Assembly: GCA_038380435.1 (NCBI GenBank)
Contig: JAWZYU010000020.1
Location: 42,006,307-42,070,306, forward strand
From: Ryuthela nishihirai
Taxonomy: Eukaryota > Arthropoda > Arachnida > Araneae > Heptathelidae
Direction of reading: 5' to 3'
DNA: 64,000 bases
Shown piece by piece: positions 54,156 through 64,000 of the stretch (the stretch's first letter is position 1; each line of letters begins with the position of its first letter). The position numbers and the translations under genes were made by a program. The notes beneath the pieces were generated by a model that saw only the letters and a list, made by a program, of their open reading frames with translations, made no database searches and had not been told where the DNA came from.

Positions 54156-54528
54156 GGTTGGGTTGTTTTACTTCTGAGCGGCACTTTTTTGCACACCATG
54201 GGCTAAATGGCCAGGTCACATGGACCCCGAAGGCTCAGAGAAGGTTGGGGGAGGGGACCCACTGGAACAGCTGTTGGGAGACAGATGGTAGCCTCCCGTC
54301 AAGGCCATCCAACGTGTTCTTTAACGTGCACAGAGTATGGCTCTCCCGCACACGGGACCACGGCTTAACGTCCCATCCGACGGACGGTGGCCTTTCCAAG
54401 TCCATCGGTGTCCCCTACTGACCGTGGGCAGGGCGGGGAAAACTCTCAACGCTGACCCAGCTGGAACTCGAACCTGGGAACTACAGATTACGAGCCTGGC
54501 GCGCTACCGACTGAGCAACCCCCGCCCC
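54156..54528 (-). repeat. SINE-A, full length with one small deletion
   Basis: Duplication TGACCAATGAG (54145-54155 and 54529-54539). TTTTGCGGAGATAAATC is reduced. Confidence 0.95.
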
Positions 54529-54539
54529 TGACCAATGAG

Positions 54540-55157
54540 ACTTAAGTCAACTGTCTTCCTTGTATGCACCCTAGGCTATTGGATACAGTTGAATACTTCA
54601 ACTTCCTAAAATATTGATTGCGTGGTTATTCGATCTGTAAGATTGTTGAACACAATAAAATGCAAGTTACATATTTGTTTAGATTTTTCTTTTCAGTTAG
54701 GATTGCAAAAGCAGCTCATTATTATGCGCATTAGTTAACTACTTGCTCCGGCAGCAAATATCGAGACAAAAATAAAAATGCAGTGATATATTTCAGATTG
54801 CCGAGGATGGCAAAATAGACTGCGGAAAATAGGTTCACTTCTGTGGAAGGCTCATGTTTAAATGCAGATGCTGAGAGAATATTCTTACAATTCAAACATT
54901 TGATCTTCCAAGAGATCATCCGAAGCGTGAACTTCTGAATGTGCTGACGGTTAGATGACTGGGGCAGTCGCGCTGAAGTGCAAATGCGTCACCAAGGTAG
55001 GAAAAAATGGTAGAAATCAGCAAAAACTGAGGAAAGAAGTGATATAAATCGGAAACAGTTATATATATTTGTTATTTGAGATCGTCAATATCTGAGTAAG
55101 AAAATAGGCAAAACATTTTAGAAAAATTGCAAAATTTAGATGTGATGATGTCAGTAG
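54540..55157. other. No gene seen
   Basis: Unassigned AT-rich sequence. Confidence 0.4.
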
Positions 55158-55410
55158 GGTTGTTTGTTTTGCATCTAAAAGGCTCTTTTTCGCACACAAT
55201 GGACTGAGTGGCCAAGTGACAAGGACTCAGAACTGAGAGATGAAGGGGACTTTACACTTAGACGGGAGGCTACCATTTGTCTCCTAACAGCTGTTCAGAA
55301 GGTATCATTCCTCTAGGCATCTCTTAGACTCTGGGATCCTTGAAATCTGGCCATTTAGTCTATTGTGTGGATTCAAGTTCCGCTTACAAGTAAAAAACAG
55401 AACCCAACTG
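55158..55410. repeat. Two old SINE-A pieces, head to head in opposite strands
   Basis: A reverse-strand 3' part (GGGTTGTTTGTTTTGCATCT to about 55255) is followed by a plus-strand 3' part (AGACGGGAGGCTACCATTTG to AAAACAGAACCCAAC). Confidence 0.65.
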
Positions 55411-55493
55411 TAAGTTTTTTATGAGATTATTTGAAGTATTGATGAGATGGAGGGAGTGTACATTTATCTTTTACATCCTGGTTGAACTTTTGG

Positions 55494-55830
55494 GCTAAAT
55501 GCTTACTTAGTTTCACAATGGGCTAAATGACCATTTTCGCAAACATTTCAAAGACTCAGAACTAAGTGGAAGGACCCAATGGACTACCTACAGTTGTTAG
55601 GGGACTGATGGAAACCATCCAGCCTGTTCTTTAAGGGGCGAGGGATTGCTAAGTCTCTATTGCTGGTGAGAATCTAGAATAAGCTTGAAAGGGGTGCCGT
55701 CAACAGGGGGGGGGGGGGACGAAAAACCGTGGCCCCCCTGTTCTTCGGAGTCATACACTGCGAATGTTAAAGAACACGCTGGATGTCCTTGAGGGGAGGC
55801 TTCCACCTGGTTCCTAATAGACCCCTCTGA
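55494..55830. repeat. Old SINE-A pieces, both strands
   Basis: Reverse-strand part at 55520-55640 (CACAATGGGCTAAATGACCA to CCAGCCTGTTCTTTAA) and plus-strand part at about 55720-55830 (AACCGTGGCC to CACGCTGGATGTCC). A G13 run starts near 55706. Confidence 0.6.
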
Positions 55831-56130
55831 ATAGTTGTGAGGCCAGTGTTCAGCAGATGCATGTAAAGAACGTTTTTGAACGCCTCTCGTATCACTTAGT
55901 AGACTAGAGGAAAATAAAGTATCGTTTTAATGATTGCGAAATAAAGACTCTTGTTTACGATATCTAAAGATACTTCACGTTAAACGATATCCGGTTTTCT
56001 TCTTTATTCACAATTTGCGAAATGCGATCCTGATTTTTCTCTGTGGAGACCAAAGAGGGATGAAATTGAAGGCGTTATCTTTAGTGATGTTTTTGTAACA
56101 CTAAATAAACTTCTCTCTCGTGTCAGGCGG
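55831..56130. other. No gene seen; upstream of candidate first exon
   Basis: Unique sequence. TCTCGTGTCAGGCGG and TCTCAGTGGCGG near 56115-56140 resemble arthropod initiator contexts (TCAGT). Confidence 0.35.
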
Positions 56131-56196
56131 CTCTCAGTGGCGGTAGCTGTGAGTTGCTCTCCTCGGGGAGTTCTGTGAATTCGATATATTACGAGA

Positions 56197-56262
56197 ATGG
56201 TGGATGAAAATGACGAAAGTCTTAGAGAGATGAGAGAAGAAATGCCCCAATTTACCCCAAAG
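56197..56262 (+). CDS. Candidate first coding exon, unknown product
   Basis: The ATG at 56197 opens MVDENDESLREMREEMPQFT followed by PK, an acidic, charged N-terminus. A potential donor (CCAAAG|GTGGGT) follows at 56262/56263. Upstream sequence is GC-richer than average, as a 5' untranslated exon would be. The frame stays open to 56403, so it could also be a chance frame. No downstream exon was found in the window. I do not recognise the protein. Confidence 0.25.
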
Positions 56263-56565
56263 GTGGGTTGTCGTGATATATTTAATGCAATAGGATTAAA
56301 CTGTAATTACAGCAAGAAGATGAGAGCTTCTTGTTTTGTTCATCATCTGAATCTCTGCTCTTATCTGAAAGTCTTTTTCCAGAATAGGGATTGCAGAAAC
56401 TAATTAGTGTAAAACGTTTATTTATTTACTTTGTTCTATTTTCGTTTCATTTGTGTTTTTGTTGCTTGGAGTACATTTTTATAATTACTAATCCGTCGAA
56501 TTTGACGCTGGAAAATTTAAAATTCGAAATGACGAATCAAAAAGAATAATGAAAATGAAAATGAA

Positions 56566-57173
56566 AAAAATACCCCCTCAAGCAGCTGCTTGTTCACAGA
56601 GGTCTGACAGGAGCCTGTCAGTTTATATGCCATAGTAGAAGATCTGTGAGGATTGCAGGACCTCAGTGGGGCGGGGGTGGCTCAGTCGGTAGCGCGCCAG
56701 GCTCGTAATCTGTAGTTCCCAGGTTCGAGTCCCAGCTGGGTCAGCGTTGAGATTTATCTCCGCAAAATTCCCCGCCCTGCCCACGGTCAGTAGGGGACAC
56801 CGATGGGCTTGGAAAGGCCGCCGTCCGTCGGATGGGACGTTAAGCCGTGGCCCCATGTGCGGGAGAGCCATACCCTGTGCACGTTAAAGAACACGCTGGA
56901 TGGCCTTGACGGGAGGCTACCATCTGTCTCCCAACAGCTATTCCAGTGGGTCCCCTCCCCCAACCTTCTCTGAGCCTTCGGGGTCCATGTGACCTGGCCA
57001 TTTAGCCCATTGTGTACAAAAAAGTGCCGCTCAGAGGTAAAACAATCCAATTCAATACAATGCAGGACCTCAGTAGAAAATCGAAACATACTTCCATGCC
57101 TTACTCGGGGCTCGAACCCAGATCCCGTAGATCAGTATCCAAGTGCGCTAACCACTCGGCCACGGAACGGCCT
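56566..57173 (-). repeat. SINE-B, full length, split by SINE-A
   Basis: CCCCCTCAAGCAGCTGCTTG to GCAGGACCTCAGT at the left. It resumes GCAGGACCTCAGTAGAAAAT and ends CCACTCGGCCACGGAACGG. Confidence 0.93.
56668..57060 (+). repeat. SINE-A, full length, nested in SINE-B
   Basis: Duplication TGCAGGACCTCAGT (ending at 56667; repeated from about 57061). The tail is AAAACAATCCAATTCAATAC. Confidence 0.95.
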
Positions 57174-58045
57174 AAATGGCGGAAAAAAAGCCTTGAAATT
57201 TACAAATCGGATTTTATTATAGGTATTGATTTCAGGTTTTAACTGAACATATTTCTTATTGAAATTCAGTGGTTCAGTGGGGGGGGGGGGGGTGATATAC
57301 CCCTCTCTCAGAATGAAGTAAAATATAAATGTGATTGTAAATTCAATCTCGGTTTGTATCATGGGTAGAGTCTTGAATTTTTAACGCAACTCTTGGTGTC
57401 AAGGAGAAAGATTTAGGACCAACGAGCCACGTAATTGAGAAGTTGAGGAGGTGTGTGGGTGTGTGGGGGGGATTCAAAGTTCTAAAGATTAATGTTAGAA
57501 TTTGATTGGTTAATTGTGAAATAGCGGAAATTTTATTACTGAAGCTTAATGCATTTGGTGTCAATAAGAGGAGTAGTGGAAAAGTGTGATCTCCTTGTAA
57601 TGTGAATCGAGTACACTGGGGCTTAAAGTTAACAGAGAACAGAGTTAAGTGTACGTAACTGAAAATGGTTTTCAGCAAATGCAATTAAATGCCGTACGGA
57701 CAAAAGGTATTGTTTTCATGACTGAGTAACAGCAAGATGGATAATGATTAAAATCGTGTAATAAACATGAGTGCTACTCACGAGACATGAATGTTGAGCA
57801 CGAGATCATGAATGCTGAACACGAGAGTGCATGCATACCGAAGATGAGAGATGAGGGCTATAGAAGAGAACCACATCCTAACTTACTCCTCTCCATAAAA
57901 AAAAGAGAGATATTTACCAGCCAAAGCAAGTGATAACAGTTCCAATGATAGGTGCGTTAGCGAGAAAGAATACAGATTTTTAAAATTGAAAAAATATCAA
58001 TCTTTCTGGACCTAAAATGGTAAAAAATAAAACTTAGTAACAAAA
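57174..58045. other. No gene seen
   Basis: A G12 run near 57281. Short direct repeats of CATGAATG.TGA.CACGAGA lie at 57785-57830. A 113-codon minus frame (57343-57684) has no recognised domain. Confidence 0.4.
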
Positions 58046-58090
58046 CTAAACCGATGGTGAAATCACTTGCTCGATTCATCATCGGTTTAG
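58046..58090. repeat. Inverted repeat at the satellite border
   Basis: CTAAACCGATG (58046-58056) and CATCGGTTTAG (58080-58090). The loop begins GTGAAATCACTT, so GATGGTGAAATCACTT is an inverted copy of the array motif AGTGATTTCACCATC. Confidence 0.85.
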
Positions 58091-58109
58091 TTAGCCCAGA
58101 TTTTGATAC

Positions 58110-61100
58110 CCAACAAAATATCACTAGCACTCTACCTTCCTCTGAAGTGAATTCCTTTAAATTCAGAGAGAGATTTCACCATCACTCTTCTTTAGTTTTT
58201 CTTTTTTCCAACAAAATATCACCAGCACTCTACCTTCCTCTGAATTCAGAGAGTGATTTCACCATCACTCTTCTTTAGTTTTTCTTTTTTCCAACAAAAT
58301 ATCACCAGCACTCTACCTTCTTCTGAATTCAGAGAGTGATTTCACCATCACTCTTCTTTAGTTTTTCTTTTTTCCAACAAAATATCACCAGCACTCTACC
58401 TTCCTCTGAATTCAGAGAGTGATTTCACCATCACTCTTCTTTAGTTTTTCTTTTTTCCAACAAAATATCACCAGCACTCTACCTTCCTCTGAAGTGAATT
58501 CTTCTGAATTCAGAGAGTGATTTCACCATCACTCTTCTTTAGTTTTTCTTTTTTCCAACAAAATATCACCAGCACTCTACCTTCCTCTGAATTCAGAGAG
58601 TGATTTCACCATCACTCTTCTTTACTTTTTCTTTTTTCCAACAAAATATCACCAGCACTCTACCTTCTTCTGAATTCAGAGAGTGATTTCACCATCACTC
58701 TTCTTTAGTTTTTCTTTTTTTCCAACAAAACATCACCAGCACTCTACCTTCCTCTGAAGTGAATTCTTCTGACTTCAGAGAGTGATTTCACCATCACTCT
58801 TCTTTAGTTTTTCTTTTTTCCAACAAAATATCACCAGCACTCTACCTTCTTCTGAATTCAGATAGTGATTTCACCATCACTCTTCTTTAGTTTTTCTTTT
58901 TTTCCAACCAAACATCACCAGCACTCTACCTTCCTCTGAAGTGAATTCTTCTGAATTCAGAGAGTGATTTCACCATCACTCCTCTTTAGTTTTTCTTTTT
59001 TCCAACAAAATATCACTAGCACTCTACCTTCCTTTGAATTCAGAGAGTGATTTCACCATCGCTCTTCTTTAGTTTTTCTTTTTTCCAACAAAATATCACC
59101 AGCACTCTACCTTCCTCTGAAGTGAATTCTTCTGAATTCAGAGAGTGATTTCACCATCACTCTTCTTTAGTTTTTCTTTTTTCCAACAAAATATCACCAG
59201 CACTCTACCCTCCTATGAAGTGAATTCCTCTGAATTCAGAGAGTGATTTCACCATCACTCTTCTTTAGTTTTTCTTTTTTCCAACAAAATATCACCAGCA
59301 CTCTACCTTCCTCTGAAGTGAATTCTTCTGAATTCAGAGAGTGATTTCACCATCACTCTTCTTTAGTTTTTCTTTTTTCCAACAAAATATCACCAGCACT
59401 CTACCTTCCTCTGAATTCAGAGAGTGATTTCACCATCACTCTTCTTTAGTTTTTCTTTTTTCCAACAAAATATCACCAGCACTCTACCTTCTTCTGAATT
59501 CAGAGAGTGATTTCACCATCACTCTTCTTTAGTTTTTCTTTTTTTCCAACAAAACATCACCAGCACTCTACCTTCCTCTGAAGTGAATTCTTCTGAATTC
59601 AGAGAGTGATTTCACCATCACTCCTCTTTAGTTTTTCTTTTTTCCAACAAAATATCACTAGCACTCTACCTTCCTCTGAATTCAGAGAGTGATTTCACCA
59701 TCGCTCTTCTTTAGTTTTTCTTTTTTCCAACAAAATATCACCAGCACTCTACCTTCCTCTGAAGTGAATTCTTCTGAATTCAGAGAGTGATTTCACCATC
59801 ACCCTTCTTTAGTTTTTCTTTTTTCCAACAAAATATCACCAGCACTCTACCTTCCTCTGAAGTGAATTCTTCTGAATTCAGAGAGTGATTTCACCATCAC
59901 TCTTCTTTAGTTTTTCTTTTTTCCAACAAAATATCACCAGCACTCTACCTTCCTCTGAATTCAGAGAGTGATTTCACCATCACTCTTCTTTAGTTTTTCT
60001 TTTTTCCAACAAAATATCACCAGCACTCTACCTTCTTCTGAATTCAGAGAGTGATTTCACCATCACTCTTCTTTAGTTTTTCTTTTTTTCCAACAAAACA
60101 TCACCAGCACTCTACCTTCCTCTGAAGTGAATTCTTCTGAATTCAGAGAGTGATTTCACCATCACTCCTCTTTAGTTTTTCTTTTTTCCAACAAAATATC
60201 ACTAGCACTCTACCTTCCTCTGAATTCAGAGAGTGATTTCACCATCACTCCTCTTTAGTTTTTCTTTTTTCCAACAAAATATCACTAGCACTCTACCTTC
60301 CTCTGAATTCAGAGAGTGATTTCACCATCGTTCTTCTTTAGTTTTTCTTTTTTCCAACAAAATATCACCAGCACTCTACCTTCCTCTGAAGTGAATTCTT
60401 CTGAATTCAGAGAGTGATTTCACCATCACTCTTCTTTAGTTTTTCTTTTTTCCAACAAAATATCACCAGCACTCTACCCTCCTATGAAGTGAATTCCTCT
60501 GAATTCAGAGAGTGATTTCACCATCACTCTTCTTTAGTTTTTCTTTTTTCCAACAAAATATCACCAGCACTCTACCCTCCTATGAAGTGAATTCTTCTAA
60601 ATTCAGAGAGTGATTTCACCATCACTCTTCTTTAGTTTTTCTTTTTTCCAACAAAATATCACCAGCACTCTACCTTCCTCTGAAGTGAATTCTTCTGAAT
60701 TCAGAGAGTGATTTCACCATCACCCTTCTTTAGTTTTTCTTTTTTCCAACAAAATATCACTAGCACTCTACCTTCCTCTGAATTCAGAGAGTGATTTCAC
60801 CATCACTCTTCTTTAGTTTTTCTTTTTTCCAACAAAATATCACCAGCACTCTACCTTCCTCTGAAGTGAATTCTTCTGAATTCAGAGAGTGATTTCACCA
60901 TCACCCTTCTTTAGTTTTTCTTTTTTCCAACAAAATATCACTAGCACTCTACCTTCCTCTGAATTCAGAGAGTGATTTCACCATCACTCTTCTTTAGTTT
61001 TTCTTTTTTCCAACAAAATATCACCAGCACTCTACCTTCCTCTGAAGTGAATTCTTCTGAATTCAGAGAGTGATTTCACCATCACCCTTCTTTAGTTTTT

Positions 61101-64000
61101 CTTTTTTCCAACAAAATATCACTAGCACTCTACCTTCCTCTGAATTCAGAGAGTGATTTCACCATCACTCCTCTTTAGTTTTTCTTTTTTCCAACAAAAT
61201 ATCACTAGCACTCTACCTTCCTCTGAATTCAGAGAGTGATTTCACCATCGTTCTTCTTTAGTTTTTCTTTTTTCCAACAAAATATCACCAGCACTCTACC
61301 TTCCTCTGAAGTGAATTCTTCTGAATTCAGAGAGTGATTTCACCATCACTCTTCTTTAGTTTTTCTTTTTTCCAACAAAATATCACCAGCACTCTACCCT
61401 CCTATGAAGTGAATTCCTCTGAATTCAGAGAGTGATTTCACCATCACTCTTCTTTAGTTTTTCTTTTTTCCAACAAAATATCACCAGCACTCTACCCTCC
61501 TATGAAGTGAATTCTTCTAAATTCAGAGAGTGATTTCACCATCACTCTTCTTTAGTTTTTCTTTTTTCCAACAAAATATCACCAGCACTCTACCTTCCTC
61601 TGAAGTGAATTCTTCTGAATTCAGAGAGTGATTTCACCATCACCCTTCTTTAGTTTTTCTTTTTTCCAACAAAATATCACTAGCACTCTACCTTCCTCTG
61701 AATTCAGAGAGAGATTTCACCATCACTCTTCTTTAGTTTTTCTTTTTTCCAACAAAATATCACCAGAACTCTACCTTCCTCTGAAGTGAATTCTTCTGAA
61801 TTCAGAGAGTGATTTCACCATCACCCTTCTTTAGTTTTTCTTTTTTCCAACAAAATATCACTAGCACTCTACCTTCCTCTGAATTCAGAGAGTGATTTCA
61901 CCATCACTCTTCTTTAGTTTTTCTTTTTTCCAACAAAATATCACCAGCACTCTACCTTCCTCTGAAGTGAATTCTTCTGAATTCAGAGAGTGATTTCACC
62001 ATCACTCTTCTTTAGTTTTTCTTTTTTCCAACAAAATATCACCAGCACTCTACCTTCCTCTGAATTCAGAGAGTGATTTCACCATCACTCTTCTTTAGTT
62101 TTTCTTTTTTCCAACAAAATATCACCAGCACTCTACCTTCCTCTGAAGTGAATTCTTCTGAATTCAGAGAGTGATTTCACCATCACTCTTCTTTAGTTTT
62201 TCTTTTTTCCAACAAAATATCACCAGCACTCTACCTTCCTCTGAATTCAGAGAGTGATTTCACCATCACTCTTCTTTAGTTTTTCTTTTTTCCAACAAAA
62301 TATCACCAGCACTCTACCTTCCTCTGAAGTGAATTCTTCTGAATTCAGAGAGTGATTTCACCATCACTCTTCTTTAGTTTTTCTTTTTTCCAACAAAATA
62401 TCACCAGCACTCTACCTTCCTCTGAATTCAGAGAGTGATTTCACCATCACTCTTCTTTAGTTTTTCTTTTTTCCAACAAAATATCACCAGCACTCTACCT
62501 TCTTCTGAATTCAGAGAGTGATTTCACCATCACTCTTCTTTAGTTTTTCTTTTTTCCAACAAAATATCACCAGCACTCTACCTTCCTCTGAAGTGAATTC
62601 TTCTGAATTCAGAGAGTGATTTCACCATCACCCTTCTTTAGTTTTTCTTTTTTCCAACAAAATATCACCAGCACTCTACCTTCCTCTGAATTGAATTCCT
62701 CTAAATTCAGAGAGTGATTTCACCATCACTCTTCTTTAGTTTTTCTTTTTTCCAACAAAATATCACCAGCACTCTACCTTCCTCTGAATTGAATTCCTCT
62801 AAATTCAGAGAGTGATTTCACCATCACTCTTCTTTAGTTTTTCTTTTTTCCAACAAAATATCACCAGCACTCTACCTTCCTCTGAATTGAATTCCTCTAA
62901 ATTCAGAGAGTGATTTCACCATCACTCTTCTTTAGTTTTTCTTTTTTCCAACAAAATATCACCAGCACTCTACCTTCCTCTGAATTGAATTCCTCTAAAT
63001 TCAGAGAGTGATTTCACCATCACTCATCTTTAGTTTTTCTTTTTTCCAACAAAATATCACCAGCACTCTACCTTCCTCTGAATTGAATTCCTCTAAATTC
63101 AGAGAGTGATTTCACCATCACTCATCTTTAGTTTTTCTTTTTTCCAACAAAATATCACCAGCACTCTACCTTCCTCTGAATTGAATTCCTCTAAATTCAG
63201 AGAGTGATTTCACCATCACTCATCTTTAGTTTTTCTTTTTTCCAACAAAATATCACCAGCACTCTACCTTCCTCTGAATTGAATTATTCTAAATTCAGAG
63301 AGTGATTTCACCATCACTCATCTTTAGTTTTTCTTTTTTCCAACAAAATATCACCAGCACTCTACCTTCCTCTGAATTGAATTCCTCTAAATTCAGAGAG
63401 TGATTTCACCATCACTCATCTTTAGTTTTTCTTTTTTCCAACAAAATATCACCAGCACTCTACCTTCCTCTGAATTGAATTATTCTAAATTCAGAGAGTG
63501 ATTTCACCATCACTCATCTTTAGTTTTTCTTTTTTCCAACAAAATATCACCAGCACTCTACCTTCCTCTGAATTGAATTCCTCTAAATTCAGAGAGTGAT
63601 TTCACCATCACTCATCTTTAGTTTTTCTTTTTTCCAACAAAATATCACCAGCACTCTACCTTCCTCTGAATTGAATTATTCTAAATTCAGAGAGTGATTT
63701 CACCATCACTCATCTTTAGTTTTTCTTTTTTCCAACAAAATATCACCAGCACTCTACCTTCCTCTGAATTGAATTCCTCTAAATTCAGAGAGTGATTTCA
63801 CCATCACTCATCTTTAGTTTTTCTTTTTTCCAACAAAATATCACCAGCACTCTACCTTCCTCTGAATTGAATTATTCTAAATTCAGAGAGTGATTTCACC
63901 ATCACTCATCTTTAGTTTTTCTTTTTTCCAACAAAATATCACCAGCACTCTACCTTCCTCTGAATTGAATTCCTCTAAATTCAGAGAGTGATTTCACCAT
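58110..64000. repeat. 83/98-bp tandem array, runs off the window
   Basis: The basic 83-bp unit contains TTCAGAGAGTGATTTCACCA, TCACTCTTCTTTAGTTTTTC, CCAACAAAATATCACCAGCA and CTCTACCTTCCTCTGAA. A longer 98-bp form has 15 extra bases (GTGAATTCTTCTGAA). CCAACAAAAT positions 58208, 58291, 58374, 58457 and 58555 show spacings of 83, 83, 83 and 98. Roughly 65 units are visible. The early array mixes both forms. From about 62680 the 98-bp form with TTGAATTCCTCTAAA takes over, and from about 63180 it alternates strictly with a GAATTATTCTAAA form, a 196-bp dimer. Each unit has a small dyad AGTGAT-TTCACC-ATCACT. No protein is predicted. Confidence 0.97.

Noticed and set aside
11701..57089. A family of recurring frames of about 87 codons (starting MGCFTSERHFFAHHGLNG) on many SINE-A copies
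   Set aside because: They are antisense or alternative-frame readings of the SINE body. They recur because the DNA is repeated; truncated and old copies lose them freely, and there is no independent sign of coding selection.
57343..57684. A 113-codon minus-strand frame
   Set aside because: No start context, domain or homologous pattern recognised; composition matches the surrounding noncoding DNA.
58110..64000. Possible CRISPR array
   Set aside because: Units are contiguous and homologous along their whole length with no unique spacers, and the genome is eukaryotic.

Overview
This is a 64 kb piece of an AT-rich eukaryotic, almost certainly arthropod, nuclear genome. Intron-bearing coding DNA, tRNA-derived SINEs, Tc1/mariner, piggyBac-like and pogo/CENP-B-like DNA transposons and APE-type LINE remnants all point to an invertebrate. 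A chelicerate such as a spider is my guess, but nothing here proves the clade. There are no operons, CRISPR arrays or viral genes. Only two loci look like intact host genes, and both are on the + strand.

Gene 1 (14770-22417) has three coding exons. Together they encode a 225-residue secreted protein: signal peptide, agrin-type NtA domain, a 36-nt basic linker microexon, one 10-cysteine follistatin/Kazal module, then a stop. It is a two-module protein with the front end of agrin and none of the rest. Its introns are full of nested transposons. Gene 2 (42229-42720) is an uninterrupted 163-codon reading frame with a linker-histone (H1/H5) winged-helix domain and an arginine-rich tail, so it is a candidate sperm-type protamine-like chromatin protein. 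A weak third candidate is a first coding exon near 56197-56262.

The rest is mobile and repetitive DNA. SINE-A (about 390 bp, tRNA-like head, 3' end in CAACCCAACCC) has around 28 near-full copies plus fragments, most with exact 10-14 bp target duplications, so it was active recently. SINE-B (about 200 bp, a different tRNA-like head, AT-rich tail) has over a dozen copies. Older elements, often split by SINEs, are a Tc1-like transposon (7002-8229) and its relic (20903-22062), another Tc1-like pseudogene (25690-27470), a mariner/IS630-type element with 28-bp inverted ends (48834-50514), a pogo/CENP-B-like relic (35455-36753), LINE endonuclease relics (16380-17180 and 20026-20890), two copies of a piggyBac-type MITE with TTAA target sites, a palindromic MITE family centred on CACGTG, a hAT-like MITE and Helitron-like modules.

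Tandem repeats are a 64-bp minisatellite (9318-9528), a 185-bp AT-rich satellite (22925-23800), two linked minisatellites (46915-47880), and an 83/98-bp array that fills 58110 to the window edge. That array shows higher-order structure: a 920-bp duplicated block and a terminal 196-bp dimer. The order of insertion can be read in many places because the repeats are nested inside one another.
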